NCBI GenBank assembly: GCA_035968315.1
Contig: JAVYIN010000005.1
Coordinates: forward strand, 62,001 to 126,000
From: Nitrospira sp.
Lineage (GTDB): Bacteria; Nitrospirota; Nitrospiria; Nitrospirales; Nitrospiraceae
DNA: 64,000 nucleotides
Reading direction: 5' to 3'
Of this stretch, positions 1 to 10,812 are shown one piece after another; position 1 is the first letter of the stretch; every line of letters starts with the position of its first letter. A model generated the notes under the pieces. It saw nothing but the letters and a program-made list of their open reading frames with translations. It ran no database searches and had not been told where the DNA came from. The position numbers were made by a program, and so were the translations under genes.

Positions 1-26
1 GGAGATTGTTTTCGGGGCTGGTTCCC

Positions 27-56
27 TTGCGCCCATGAAAGCGGCTCACCTATAGT
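27..56 (+). promoter_or_regulatory. Sigma70-type promoter for the NNP carrier
   Basis: TTGCGC at 27-32 and TATAGT at 51-56 are separated by 18 bases and lie about 26 bases before the GTG start of the carrier. The -10 box matches the consensus at five of six positions. This is read from sequence alone. Confidence 0.45.
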
Positions 57-82
57 GAGAAGTTCATGTCGGAGGCTGGTTT

Positions 83-1279
83 GTGTCTGATATCTGGCAG
101 ATTCTGAAAAATGGCCACTGGCCCACGCTGGTGGGAGCCTGGTTGCATTTGACCGTGAGTTTCATGGTGTGGCTCTTGATCGGCGCCTTGAGCCTGCCGT
201 TGGCGGCAGCGTTGCACCTGACCGAGACCGATCTGGCTCTGCTGGTCGCGCTGCCATTGCTGGGCGGGGCCATCTTGCGTGTGTGGGGCGGGTGGAGTTG
301 CGATTGGTTTGGCGCTAAGAAGACGGCGGTGATGATCCTGCTGGGAGAGGGGGCCGTCTTATTGTGGGGCTGGCTTGCCGACCCGTCCCTGGCCGGTCTT
401 TGGTGTCTGGCTCTCTTGTTGGGGCTGGGCGGCGCGAGTTTTGCGGTGGCGTTGCCGCTGGCCGGGCAAGCCTATCCGCCGTCCTCGCAGGGCCTGGTAC
501 TGGGGCTGGCGGCTTCCGGCAACATCGGCACCGTGCTGGTATTCTTTCTCGCGCCGCGATGGGCCGAGCAGCTGGGATGGCAGCAGGTGTTTGGCGTCAT
601 GGCGGGCGTGGTGGCGGCCACGCTTGGCTTGTTCATGATCCTGGTGCGAGATGGAAGGCCGGGAGACCGGCATCGCCGGGATGTCGAATGGTGGCATCAT
701 GCTGCCGGGTTGATTCGGGAACGGTCGGCCTATTGGCTCTGTTTTCTCTATGCGATCACGTTTGGCGGCTTTGTCGGGTTGTGCAGCCTCTTGCCGTCGC
801 TGCTCCATGAGACCTATCAATTTGACGCCGTGACCGCAGGATCGACCGCCGCGCTCTGCGGCTTGGTTGGCAGCGTCATCCGCCCATTGGGAGGTTACGT
901 TGCCGACCGGCAGGGCGGAGTGCGGACGCTCTATATCGTGTTTCCGCTCATCGTCGGGACGGTGGTGGCGGTGACCAGTCCCTCTCAAATCATGGCGATA
1001 ACGATGATGATCGTCACCATCGGAGCCATGGGATTCGGCAATGGCGTCGTGTTTCAGATGGTGGCTGAGTGGTTCCCGAAGCAAATCGGGCTGGCTTCCG
1101 GGATCATCGGGGCGGTCGGAGGGCTTGGCGGCTTTCTCTTCCCCTTGGGCGTGGGAGGGCTGAAAAGCCTGACGGGAAGCTACGACTTGGGGCTGTGGTT
1201 CTTTGCCGGGCTGGGGGTCTGCGCCTGGGGCACCGTCTTCATCAGCCTGCGAGCCGGGGGATTCACCCGCTCGGCGTGA
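83..1279 (+). CDS. Nitrate/nitrite transporter, MFS (NNP/NarK-like)
   Basis: A 398-aa polytopic inner-membrane protein with about 12 hydrophobic segments. Near residues 61-80 it has GGAILRVWGG followed by a short basic loop, which fits the NNP-family TM2 with its conserved anion-binding arginine (R66 here). Late in the protein, GFGNGVVFQMVAEWFP followed by a glycine-rich segment fits the second NNP signature. It would move nitrate and/or nitrite across the inner membrane. The GTG start is set by GGAGG eight bases upstream. It is monocistronic or the last gene of its unit, and the next gene follows after 114 bases. Substrate and direction cannot be settled from sequence; another MFS anion carrier remains possible. 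Confidence 0.8.
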   Translation: MSDIWQILKNGHWPTLVGAWLHLTVSFMVWLLIGALSLPLAAALHLTETDLALLVALPLLGGAILRVWGGWSCDWFGAKKTAVMILLGEGAVLLWGWLADPSLAGLWCLALLLGLGGASFAVALPLAGQAYPPSSQGLVLGLAASGNIGTVLVFFLAPRWAEQLGWQQVFGVMAGVVAATLGLFMILVRDGRPGDRHRRDVEWWHHAAGLIRERSAYWLCFLYAITFGGFVGLCSLLPSLLHETYQFDAVTAGSTAALCGLVGSVIRPLGGYVADRQGGVRTLYIVFPLIVGTVVAVTSPSQIMAITMMIVTIGAMGFGNGVVFQMVAEWFPKQIGLASGIIGAVGGLGGFLFPLGVGGLKSLTGSYDLGLWFFAGLGVCAWGTVFISLRAGGFTRSA

Positions 1280-1393
1280 GGCCGGTTCCCCGGTTCAAAA
1301 ATAGGGGTAAAAAAACAATGTTAAATGGTCGATGTTCAATGATAAATTGACCGTTCAAGACACGGGCATCCCTGAACCTTCAGATTGGAATTT

Positions 1394-2602
1394 ATGGCGA
1401 GTCCATTCAACAGCATTCAAGACGCGCTCAAAGACATCCGGAAGGGCAAGTGCATCATTCTCGTCGATGATGAAGATCGCGAGAATGAAGGCGATCTGGT
1501 CATTGCCGCCGAAAAAGTCACCCCGCAAATGGTCAATTTCATGGCCAAGCATGCGCGGGGGCTAATCTGCCTGGCCTTAACCCCCGAGCGGGTTGAAGAG
1601 CTGCAACTTCCGCCGCAGGCCATTGAGAATACGGCGACCTTCGGCACGGCCTTCACCGTATCGGTCGATGCGCGAAAAGGGATTACGACGGGCATCTCGG
1701 CCGCCGATCGTGCGATCACCATTCAAGTGGCGGTCGATCCAAAGTCAAAGCCGAGCGACTTGGCAAGGCCGGGACATATTTTCCCGCTCAAGGCGCAACA
1801 AGGCGGGGTGCTCAGGCGTGCGGGGCAGACGGAAGGGTCCGTCGATTTGGCCCGGCTGGCGGGGCTGCAACCGGCCGGTGTCATCTGCGAGATCATGAAC
1901 GAAGACGGGACGATGGCGCGCGTGCCGGAGCTGGCCAAGTTCGCCAAGCTGCATAAGCTGAAGATGGTGACGATCAAGGCGCTCATCGAATATCGCATGC
2001 AGCGGGAGACGTTTGTGAAGCGCGCCGCTACCGCGCGCATGCCCACGATTTTTGGCGATTTCGAAGCCGTGGCGTTTGAGAATGAAGTCGATGGCGCGAC
2101 GCACATCGCGCTTGTCAAAGGCAAGGTGGATACCGGAGAGCCCACGCTGGTGCGGGTCCACTCGGGCTGCCTGACGGCGGACGCGCTCGGCTCGCTTCGG
2201 TGCGATTGCCGGGATCAGCTGCATCGCGCCATGAAGATCATCGAGGCCGAAGGCCGCGGCGTGCTGCTCTATCTGAATCAAGAAGGGCGCGGCATCGGCC
2301 TGCTCAATAAGCTGAAGGCGTATGGATTTCAGGACGAAGGCAGCGACACGGTGGAGGCCAATCTCAAGCTGGGGTTCAAGGCCGACTTGCGGGATTACGG
2401 GGTCGGGGCGCAGATCCTGGTGAATCTGGGATTGCACGAGATCAAGCTCATCACCAACAATCCGCGCAAGATCGTCGGCATCGAAGGTTACGGGTTGAAA
2501 GTCGTCGAGCGGGTGTCGATCGAGATTGCGCCCCGCGCGGCGAACGTGCGGTACTTGCGCACGAAGAAAAATAAGATGGGGCATTTGCTCAAGAAAGTGT
2601 AG
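1394..2602 (+). CDS. ribBA: Bifunctional DHBP synthase / GTP cyclohydrolase II
   Basis: Cytoplasmic enzyme that supplies both riboflavin precursors: 3,4-dihydroxy-2-butanone 4-phosphate from ribulose 5-phosphate, and the pyrimidine from GTP. The N-terminal half (about 1-200) has the [12 protein letters not shown] motif and RPGHIFPL. The C-terminal half (about 205-400) has [14 protein letters not shown], whose three cysteines are the expected zinc ligands, and [12 protein letters not shown]. The length of 402 aa is normal for RibBA. The frame opens at a TTG at 1385, but the ATG at 1394 gives the usual N-terminus. The ribosome-binding site is weak. Riboflavin genes continue at 3027 with ribH; ribD and ribE are not in the window. 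Confidence 0.95.
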   Translation: MASPFNSIQDALKDIRKGKCIILVDDEDRENEGDLVIAAEKVTPQMVNFMAKHARGLICLALTPERVEELQLPPQAIENTATFGTAFTVSVDARKGITTGISAADRAITIQVAVDPKSKPSDLARPGHIFPLKAQQGGVLRRAGQTEGSVDLARLAGLQPAGVICEIMNEDGTMARVPELAKFAKLHKLKMVTIKALIEYRMQRETFVKRAATARMPTIFGDFEAVAFENEVDGATHIALVKGKVDTGEPTLVRVHSGCLTADALGSLRCDCRDQLHRAMKIIEAEGRGVLLYLNQEGRGIGLLNKLKAYGFQDEGSDTVEANLKLGFKADLRDYGVGAQILVNLGLHEIKLITNNPRKIVGIEGYGLKVVERVSIEIAPRAANVRYLRTKKNKMGHLLKKV

Positions 2603-2616
2603 AGAGGATTTCAGGG

Positions 2617-3030
2617 GTGGGACGCGAGTCGCTGATTGCGCGGTGGTTAATCGGAGTGCTGGTGTATTTCACTGCCTTCGTCATCGTACTGGATGTGTTT
2701 TTGTCAGGCGCAGATTTTTCCCTGATTCTTCAAGGGGCGGTCCTGTTCTCTTTGCTTGTCAGCACGGTTTGCGTTCTCCTGATGTGGAAGCACAAGACTC
2801 GGTCGCTTCCTTATTACGATGCGATATTTGCCGCTGGAATTGCCGGGCTTCTTTTGATCGGAGCCATGCCGTCGGATGGAGGGAGTAGTGGCAGTTGGTC
2901 TGTCGCTTCTCTGATGCTGCTCGCTTTGAGTGTTCTGGCGGGTGTCGCAGGGCGATGGGGGTATGCGGCACTGATGGGTTTGGTGCGGGGGGCCATACGG
3001 AGGCTGTCCCCGCAGAATGGTGGTGCATGA
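2617..3030 (+). CDS. Small four-TM membrane protein between ribBA and ribH
   Basis: I do not recognise this 137-aa protein. It shows four hydrophobic segments at about residues 8-28, 34-56, 68-83 and 92-115, a basic loop (MWKHKTRS) after the second, and a basic C-terminal tail. It starts at GTG 14 bases after ribBA, with AGAGAGGA upstream, and its TGA overlaps the ATG of ribH in an ATGA junction, so it is translationally coupled to riboflavin synthesis genes. A role in flavin transport is conceivable only from position; nothing in the sequence shows it. Confidence 0.75.
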   Translation: MGRESLIARWLIGVLVYFTAFVIVLDVFLSGADFSLILQGAVLFSLLVSTVCVLLMWKHKTRSLPYYDAIFAAGIAGLLLIGAMPSDGGSSGSWSVASLMLLALSVLAGVAGRWGYAALMGLVRGAIRRLSPQNGGA

Positions 3031-3563
3031 AGCTTCGCAAGGGTTCTCAGGATGCGACGGGGTTGCGGTTCGGGATCGTCGTCGCAAAGTTCAATAAATT
3101 TGTCACGAGCAAGCTGCTGTCGTCTTGCATCGAAGGGCTCTCCGCGCACGGAGCGAAGGCCGAGGCGATCGATGTGGTGCGGGTGCCGGGGGCCTTCGAG
3201 ATTCCGATGGTCGCGCGGCTGCTCGCCAAGTCCGGGCGGTTCGACGCGGTGATTTGTCTGGGCGCCGTCATTCGCGGGGATACGCCGCATTTCGACTACA
3301 TCAGCGCGGAAGCCAGCCGGGGCATCGGTCAGGCCATGCTCGATACCGACATTCCCATGATTTTCGGGGTGCTCACGACGGACACGGTGGCGCAAGCCAT
3401 CGAGCGAGCCGATCCGGCCAAATTCAATCGGGGCGGCGAGGCGGCGAAGTCGGCCATTGAGATGGCGACGGTGGTGAAGCAGCTCAAGACACTGGCGCCC
3501 GATCCGGTCCCGGTGAAGCCGAAGCCGCGCGCCAAGCGGATCGTGCGAAAGCGTGGTCGCTAG
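3027..3563 (+). CDS. ribH: 6,7-dimethyl-8-ribityllumazine synthase
   Basis: Joins the butanone phosphate and the ribitylamino-pyrimidine to make lumazine, the penultimate riboflavin step. The family core is clear: FGIVVAKFN near the N-terminus, [25 protein letters not shown] with the catalytic-region histidine, and FGVLTTDT. The 178-aa length exceeds the usual roughly 155 because of a basic tail rich in Lys, Arg and Pro (about 155-178). The start at 3027 overlaps the preceding stop by four bases; the frame extends upstream to 2895, but that part lies inside the membrane-protein gene. It is followed two bases later by nusB, a common ribH-nusB pairing. Confidence 0.95.
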   Translation: MKLRKGSQDATGLRFGIVVAKFNKFVTSKLLSSCIEGLSAHGAKAEAIDVVRVPGAFEIPMVARLLAKSGRFDAVICLGAVIRGDTPHFDYISAEASRGIGQAMLDTDIPMIFGVLTTDTVAQAIERADPAKFNRGGEAAKSAIEMATVVKQLKTLAPDPVPVKPKPRAKRIVRKRGR

Positions 3564-3565
3564 CG

Positions 3566-4018
3566 ATGGGATCGCGCCATGAAGCACGCGAGCGCGCGTT
3601 GCAGATCTTGTTTCAGTACGACATCCATGGAAAGAAGGGGCTCTGGCTCGATGAGTTCTGGAAGCCGCTGGAATCGGATGAAGAGACGAAAGCCTTTGCC
3701 GAGCGGCTGGTCGCAGGGGTGCTGGAGAAAAAGCGGGACCTTGATGCGCTGATGGGGCACTACGCGACGAACTGGAAAGTGAGCCGCATGCCGATCGTGG
3801 ACCGCAACATTCTCCGTGCGGGGCTCTACGAGCTGTTTTGGATGGATGACGTGCCGGCGAAGGTGACGCTGGATGAATCCGTCGAGCTGGCCAAGAGTTT
3901 CGGCGACGATGAGGCCTCGAAGTTTGTGAACGGCATTCTGGACAAGGTGCTGGCGACCGAACCGAAGCTGGAGCTGAAGCGCAAGACGCCGGACAAGCCG
4001 GTGTGGAAGCGAACCTGA
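3566..4018 (+). CDS. nusB: Transcription antitermination factor NusB
   Basis: Small all-helical RNA-binding protein that with NusE (S10) binds boxA in rRNA leader transcripts. The N-terminus [17 protein letters not shown] and the segment [19 protein letters not shown], followed by DEAVELAK-like [11 protein letters not shown] and [10 protein letters not shown], are typical. The length of 150 aa is normal. It starts two bases after the ribH stop, so it is in the same transcript as ribBA and ribH. Confidence 0.95.
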   Translation: MGSRHEARERALQILFQYDIHGKKGLWLDEFWKPLESDEETKAFAERLVAGVLEKKRDLDALMGHYATNWKVSRMPIVDRNILRAGLYELFWMDDVPAKVTLDESVELAKSFGDDEASKFVNGILDKVLATEPKLELKRKTPDKPVWKRT

Positions 4019-4029
4019 GATTTTTGTGA

Positions 4030-4147
4030 GGCTGCTCAAAATGGCCTTCAGCAAGGCCGAAGGGAGTGTAGGGCCCGAGGCGTACAGAAAAAGTACGTTG
4101 AGGGACACACGCAACCGAGAACGAAGCTGTAGGGCATTTCAGCAGCC
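4030..4147 (-). repeat. 118-bp intergenic element with inverted ends (copy 1)
   Basis: The ends GGCTGCTCAAAATG and CATTTCAGCAGCC are near-perfect inverted repeats. Read on the minus strand, the body shares several blocks with the element at 59563-59665: CAGYTTCGTKCTCG, CRACGTRC, CGGCCTTGC and TTTGAGCAGYC, in the same order. It fills the gap between nusB and purB. I recall similar sequences scattered through Nitrospira genomes. It could be a MITE or REP-like element or a structured 3' end. Confidence 0.75.
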
Positions 4148-4164
4148 GACTAGGAGAGTCGAAC

Positions 4165-5502
4165 GTGATTGAGCGATATACCCGTCCCCAGATGAAGGCC
4201 ATTTGGGACCTGAAGCATAAGTACGAAATCTGGTTGGAAGTGGAATTACAGGCGTGCGCCGCGTTCGAGAAGGCCGGACAGGCGCCGCGCGGCACCGCCG
4301 CGAAGATCCGCAAGAAAGCCAGGATTAACGTGGAGCGGATTGCCGAGATCGAGAAGGTCACGAAGCACGACATCATCGCCTTCCTTGAATCCTTGATGGA
4401 CACGGTGGGGCCGGAGCACCGCTTTCTGCACATGGGGCTGACATCGTCGGACATCGTCGATACGTCGCTGGCGGTGCAGATGACGGAGGCGCTCGATCTG
4501 ATCCTCGAAGGGCTCGATGGGTTGCTCGCGGTGCTGAAGAAGCAGGCGCTGCGCCACAAGATGACGGTGATGGTGGGCCGCTCGCATGGCATTCACGGGG
4601 AGCCGATCTCGTTCGGGTTCAAGCTGGCGATCTGGTACGAAGAGTTCTGCCGGCATCGGAACCGGCTCACGGCGGTGCGGCAGGAAATCGCCGTCGGCAA
4701 GCTGTCCGGCGCGATGGGCACGTTTGCGCATCAGGGGCCGGAAGTCGAAGAGTATGTCTGTCGGCAGATGGGGCTAACGCCAGATCCGGTGTCCAATCAA
4801 GTCGTCCAGCGGGACCGGCATGCGGCCTATGCCACGGCACTGGCGCTGCTGGCGGCGAGCATCGAAAAAATCGCGGTCGAGGTTCGGCATCTCCAGCGGA
4901 CCGAAGTGCTGGAGGCGGAGGAGTTTTTCTCTGCGGGGCAAAAGGGCTCGTCGGCCATGCCGCACAAGCGGAATCCGATCGTGTCGGAGAACCTCTGCGG
5001 CCTCGCGCGCATCGTCCGGGCGAACAGCCTGGCGGCGATGGAAAACGTCGCCCTCTGGCACGAGCGGGACATCAGCCATTCCTCCGTCGAGCGGGTCATC
5101 ATGCCGGACAGCACGATTCTCGTCGACTATATGCTGGCGAAGGCGACCGATCTGATGAAGGATCTGATCGTCTATCCCAAGAACATGCAGCGCAACCTCG
5201 ATTTGACCGGCGGTCTGGTCTATTCGCAGCGGCTCTTGCTGACGCTGGTCGAAAAAGGCGCGCAGCGCAAAGAGTCCTATGAAGCCGTGCAGCGGAATGC
5301 GATGGCCTCCTGGAAGGGCGCCGGTGGGCTGCAAGATTTGGTGAGCCAGGATCCCTTCATCTCGCAGCATCTCAAGAAGAGCGAGATCGCCGCCTGCTTC
5401 GATCCGACCTATTATCTGCGGCATCTGGACCAGATTTACCGCCGGGTATTTTCCGGCCGCGCGGCCAACGCCGCGCGTGGCAGGAAACGAGGAGGACGAT
5501 GA
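4165..5502 (+). CDS. purB: Adenylosuccinate lyase
   Basis: Releases fumarate in two purine steps (SAICAR to AICAR, and adenylosuccinate to AMP). The fumarase/aspartase-superfamily signature GSSAMPHKRNP is at residues 261-271, with the mobile-loop serines, and GRSHGIHGEP at 138-147 carries the catalytic histidine region. The length is 445 aa. The GTG start is supported by AGGAGA eight bases upstream and by family alignment (IERYTRPQM). It opens the purine operon, just after the repeat element, and its TGA overlaps the start of the chlorite dismutase gene. Confidence 0.97.
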   Translation: MIERYTRPQMKAIWDLKHKYEIWLEVELQACAAFEKAGQAPRGTAAKIRKKARINVERIAEIEKVTKHDIIAFLESLMDTVGPEHRFLHMGLTSSDIVDTSLAVQMTEALDLILEGLDGLLAVLKKQALRHKMTVMVGRSHGIHGEPISFGFKLAIWYEEFCRHRNRLTAVRQEIAVGKLSGAMGTFAHQGPEVEEYVCRQMGLTPDPVSNQVVQRDRHAAYATALALLAASIEKIAVEVRHLQRTEVLEAEEFFSAGQKGSSAMPHKRNPIVSENLCGLARIVRANSLAAMENVALWHERDISHSSVERVIMPDSTILVDYMLAKATDLMKDLIVYPKNMQRNLDLTGGLVYSQRLLLTLVEKGAQRKESYEAVQRNAMASWKGAGGLQDLVSQDPFISQHLKKSEIAACFDPTYYLRHLDQIYRRVFSGRAANAARGRKRGGR

Positions 5503-6290
5503 TGCATATCTGGCGTGGGCTCATGATGGCCTGTGTCCTTGTCGCGCTCGGCTGCGTGACGGCGCTGCCGGCTCCTGCCGCCGATCGCGACAAGCTGTTG
5601 AGCGAGCCGGGCGTCTATGGCACCTTTGCCGCGTTCCGGTTCGATGCCGAGTGGGGGAAGCTGGATCAGGCGACGCGGATCGCGCATTTGACCTCGTTTC
5701 GAGGGGTGGTCGAGCAGCATCGCGAGAAGCTGGCCATCGATACCTACCTGCTGCGGGGCTTGTCCGACCACGCCGACTTTTTGCTGCGCGTGCATGCGGC
5801 GGAATTGAAAGATACCCAACAGTTCCTGGTGGATCTCCAGAACAGCGTCTTCGGCAAGTATGTGACGAGTGTGGTGGTGTTCAACGGGCTGACGAAGAAG
5901 GCGAATTATGTGCCGGGTTTTTCCGAGCAGCTGAAGTCGGATCTCAAGGCGCCCAGCGAGTCCGGCCCCTATGCCATCGTGATTCCGATCCGCAAGGATG
6001 GCGAGTGGTGGTCGCTGCCGCAAGAGAAGCGCGCCGCGATGATGCTGGAGCATACCGAAGCGGCCTTGCCGTACCACAAGACGGTCAAGCGCAAGCTCTA
6101 CCATGCGACCGGTCTCGACGACTTCGATTTCATCACCTATTTTGAGACGGCCAAGCTGGACGATTTTCATGCGCTGGTCTTGGCCTTGAATAAAGTCAAA
6201 GAAGCCAAGCACAACCGGCGGGTGGGGAACCCGACGCTGGTGGGCACAGTGCGGTCGCTGGATCAGTTGATCGAAGTGCTGGCGCAATAG
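5499..6290 (+). CDS. cld: Chlorite dismutase (chlorite O2-lyase), exported
   Basis: Heme b enzyme that converts chlorite to chloride and O2. The active-site set of the characterised Nitrospira enzyme can be read directly: DGEWW with K166 and the Trp pair 170-171, proximal heme ligand H185 in MLEHTEAALPY, distal R198 in KTVKRKLYH, and E235 near the C-terminus. Segments LLRGLSDHADFLLRVHA and FDFITYFET are also family-typical. An N-terminal signal peptide ending near PAPAADR (about residue 27) predicts export to the periplasm. There are two adjacent ATGs (5499 and 5502), and GAGGAGGA favours the second. It overlaps purB by four bases and precedes purC by 23, so it rides in the purine operon although its function is unrelated. 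Confidence 0.93.
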   Translation: MMHIWRGLMMACVLVALGCVTALPAPAADRDKLLSEPGVYGTFAAFRFDAEWGKLDQATRIAHLTSFRGVVEQHREKLAIDTYLLRGLSDHADFLLRVHAAELKDTQQFLVDLQNSVFGKYVTSVVVFNGLTKKANYVPGFSEQLKSDLKAPSESGPYAIVIPIRKDGEWWSLPQEKRAAMMLEHTEAALPYHKTVKRKLYHATGLDDFDFITYFETAKLDDFHALVLALNKVKEAKHNRRVGNPTLVGTVRSLDQLIEVLAQ

Positions 6291-6313
6291 CGCCTGAATC
6301 GCGGGAGAGACAT

Positions 6314-7018
6314 ATGACAACCGGAACATTGCTCTACGAAGGCAAGGCCAAGAAGATTTTTACCGCCGAACGGGCGGACGAGGTGGTGCAGTATTTCAAG
6401 GACGATGCGACGGCCTTCAATGCGCAGAAGCGCGGCACCATCGTCGAGAAGGGGATCATCAACAATAAGATCTCCGAACGGCTCTTCCTCCTGCTCGAAG
6501 ACGAAGGCATCCGGACGCATTTTGTGAAGCGTTTGAGCGACCGGGAAATGCTCACGAAGAAAGTCACCATCGTGCCGGTCGAGGTGGTGGTGCGGAACAT
6601 TGTCGCCGGCAGCCTGGCGAAGCGGTTGGGGCTCAAAGAGGGCGATGCCATCGAGCCGGCCATTGTGGAGTTCTATTACAAGAATGACGCGCTCGGCGAT
6701 CCGCTCGTGAATGACGACCATCTGCGTGTGATGAATATCGCCACGCCGGCGCTGCTCAAGGATCTCCGGGAGCTGGGGCACAAGGTGAATGCCGTCTTGA
6801 AGCCGTTCTTTGCCGACCGGCAGATGCAGTTGGTGGATTTCAAGTTAGAGTTCGGCGTTTTCCATAACAAGCTGGTATTGGCCGACGAAATTTCCCCGGA
6901 CACCTGCCGACTTTGGGATGTGTCTACCGGCGAGTCGATGGACAAGGACCGGTTCCGCAAAGATATGGGCAAAATCGAAGAAGCGTATCAGGAAGTGTTG
7001 AAGAGGGTATGCGGGTGA
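6314..7018 (+). CDS. purC: SAICAR synthase
   Basis: ATP-dependent ligation of aspartate to CAIR. Family motifs are LYEGKAKKIF at the start, TIVPVEVVVRNIVAGSLAKR in the middle, VDFKLEFG and LADEISPDTCRLWD. The length of 234 aa is standard. GGGAGAGA lies just before the ATG. The stop codon lies inside the left arm of the palindromic element at 7014-7134. Confidence 0.97.
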   Translation: MTTGTLLYEGKAKKIFTAERADEVVQYFKDDATAFNAQKRGTIVEKGIINNKISERLFLLLEDEGIRTHFVKRLSDREMLTKKVTIVPVEVVVRNIVAGSLAKRLGLKEGDAIEPAIVEFYYKNDALGDPLVNDDHLRVMNIATPALLKDLRELGHKVNAVLKPFFADRQMQLVDFKLEFGVFHNKLVLADEISPDTCRLWDVSTGESMDKDRFRKDMGKIEEAYQEVLKRVCG

Positions 7019-7134
7019 GACGGGGTTGCTGCGCTTCTTGCTCGCGCCCCGCGCATCCGGGATTCAATTGGAAATGAGATTGCGGGCGATGCTCGGTGCA
7101 TGCGCGCAGGAAAGCGCAGCAACCCCGTCTCACC
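7014..7134 (+). repeat. Palindromic element A with 23-bp perfect arms
   Basis: The arms 7014-7036 and 7112-7134 are exact reverse complements. They enclose a 75-base core containing GCTCGC, CCCGCGCA, GGATTCAATTG and GCTCGGTGCATGCGCGCA. The left arm starts within the last codons and stop of purC. The core is related to that of element B at 7399-7514, while the arms differ. It could act as a structured RNA, an attenuator or processing site, or a mobile palindrome. Confidence 0.8.
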
Positions 7135-7171
7135 TGCGAAGGGTAAGGGGAGAGAAAAGGGGAAAAGAGCT

Positions 7172-7390
7172 GTGAGACGCTTCGTGATGTTTGTGCGCGA
7201 TAACGGCCCCATTATATCCTTGGGGATCGGGACGACGTGCGTGGCGGCCTTTGCGGTGCTGACGGAGTCTCTGCTGCATAAGGTGGGCTTCATTGCCTTG
7301 ACCCTGTTGGGCGTGGGGCTGATCGCGGGCATTACCTGGGCTCGGAAGCACATGACGGAATTGTCGAAGCCGCCGGATACGGGAGCATAG
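7172..7390 (+). CDS. 72-aa membrane protein between purC and purS
   Basis: I do not recognise this protein. From the GTG at 7172 it reads a short basic N-terminus and two hydrophobic segments (about residues 13-30 and 38-53), then a basic-to-polar tail ending KPPDTGA. AGGGGAAAAGAG lies just upstream of the GTG; the frame can be extended to 7100, but that part lies within the palindromic element and has no ribosome-binding site. It is bracketed by two related palindromes inside the purine operon. Confidence 0.55.
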   Translation: MRRFVMFVRDNGPIISLGIGTTCVAAFAVLTESLLHKVGFIALTLLGVGLIAGITWARKHMTELSKPPDTGA

Positions 7391-7398
7391 GGGAGAGT

Positions 7399-7514
7399 GG
7401 AGCGGTGACGGGTACTGCCTGTGCTCGCTGCCCGCGCACGCAGGATCAATTGTAAGGGGACTCATGGAAGGTGCTCGGTCAATGCGCGCAATAGGCAGCA
7501 CCCGCCACCGCTCC
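7399..7514 (+). repeat. Palindromic element B, paired with element A
   Basis: The arms 7399-7420 and 7493-7514 match in 20 of 22 positions as an inverted repeat. The core again contains GCTCGC, CCCGCGCA, GGATCAATTG and GTGCTCGGT followed by ATGCGCGCA, as in element A. The arm sequence is different from A but self-complementary. It lies between the 72-aa membrane gene and purS. Confidence 0.8.
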
Positions 7515-7549
7515 TTTGGGAAAGAGGACGAGAAGAAGAGGGGAACGGT

Positions 7550-7792
7550 ATGAAAGCGAAGATTCATGTGACGTTGAAGCAGGGCATTTTGGATCCGCAG
7601 GGGAAGGCCATTGAGCATGCGCTGGATTCGCTGGGGTTCAAGAATACGGCGAATGTGCGGGTGGGCAAGTATATGGAAGTGGAGTTGAAGGAAACGGACA
7701 AGGCCAAGGCCGACGCGCAAGTGAAGCAAATGTGCGAGAAGCTGTTGGCAAACACGATTGTTGAAGAATATCGGTATGAACTCACGGCGTAA
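7550..7792 (+). CDS. purS: FGAM synthase subunit PurS
   Basis: Small subunit of the three-part FGAM synthase (PurS, PurQ, PurL), which bridges PurQ and PurL. It is 80 aa, the usual length, with [24 protein letters not shown] near the start and [11 protein letters not shown] following. The frame opens at 7421, but the ATG at 7550 has GGGGAACGG upstream and gives the family N-terminus. It is followed by purQ and purL. Confidence 0.95.
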   Translation: MKAKIHVTLKQGILDPQGKAIEHALDSLGFKNTANVRVGKYMEVELKETDKAKADAQVKQMCEKLLANTIVEEYRYELTA

Positions 7793-7818
7793 AAGGTGAG
7801 ACGAAAAGGCCGCGGACT

Positions 7819-8517
7819 ATGAATGTTGGAGTGCTCGTTTTCCCAGGCAGTAATTGCGATCACGATTGCCAGCACGTGTTTCAGCATGTGTTGGGGCAAT
7901 CGGTGCAAATGATTTGGCACAAGGAGACCTCGCTCAAGGGGATCGATCTTGTGATCCTCCCCGGCGGGTTTTCCTATGGCGACTATCTTCGTACCGGCGC
8001 GATCGCGAGATTTTCGCCGGTCATGGGAGCGGTGAAGGCGTTTGCCAAGGACGGCGGCGCCGTCATCGGCATCTGCAACGGGTTTCAGATCCTCCTCGAA
8101 GCGGGGCTGCTTCCCGGCGCGATGCTGCGGAATAAGTCGCTCCATTTTATCTGCAAGGATGTGTATGTGAGGGTCGAGAATGCCGCCACGGCCTTTACGG
8201 AGGCCTGTCAGCCTGGCCAGGTCTTGAAGATTCCCGTCGCCCATGCCGACGGCAATTACTACACCGACCCGGTCACGCTGGCGGCTATGCAGGCGAACGC
8301 GCAAATCGTGTTCCGGTATTGCACGCCGGATGGCAAGGTCACGCCGGAGGCGAATCCGAACGGCTCGCTCGACAACATCGCCGGGATCATCAATCCGGAG
8401 GGCAATGTGCTGGGGATGATGCCGCATCCGGAGCGGTGCGCGGAAGATATTTTGGGGAATCAGGACGGGAAGCTGATCTTCCAATCATTGCTCAAGGCGA
8501 TGAAGGTCAAAGCCTAA
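7819..8517 (+). CDS. purQ: FGAM synthase glutaminase subunit PurQ
   Basis: Class I glutamine amidotransferase that feeds ammonia to PurL. The nucleophile is C86 in [14 protein letters not shown], and the His-Glu pair is in [14 protein letters not shown] near residue 200. The N-terminal FPGSNCDHD and [10 protein letters not shown] are PurQ hallmarks. Length 232 aa. Confidence 0.97.
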   Translation: MNVGVLVFPGSNCDHDCQHVFQHVLGQSVQMIWHKETSLKGIDLVILPGGFSYGDYLRTGAIARFSPVMGAVKAFAKDGGAVIGICNGFQILLEAGLLPGAMLRNKSLHFICKDVYVRVENAATAFTEACQPGQVLKIPVAHADGNYYTDPVTLAAMQANAQIVFRYCTPDGKVTPEANPNGSLDNIAGIINPEGNVLGMMPHPERCAEDILGNQDGKLIFQSLLKAMKVKA

Positions 8518-8547
8518 GCCTGTAATTGCCAATAGAGGAATCTCTCG

Positions 8548-10788
<2,241 letters not shown>

Positions 10789-10812
10789 GCTGTACCGAAC
10801 ATTGCGAGTATC

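Noticed and set aside
1280-1393. FMN riboswitch before ribBA
   Set aside because: The 114-base gap lacks the conserved FMN-element blocks and is too short for the aptamer plus expression platform.
2814-4592. 592-residue open frame on the minus strand across ribH, nusB and purB
   Set aside because: It is antisense to three well-supported genes, has low-complexity Ser/Arg/Pro composition typical of GC-rich shadow frames and no family resemblance.
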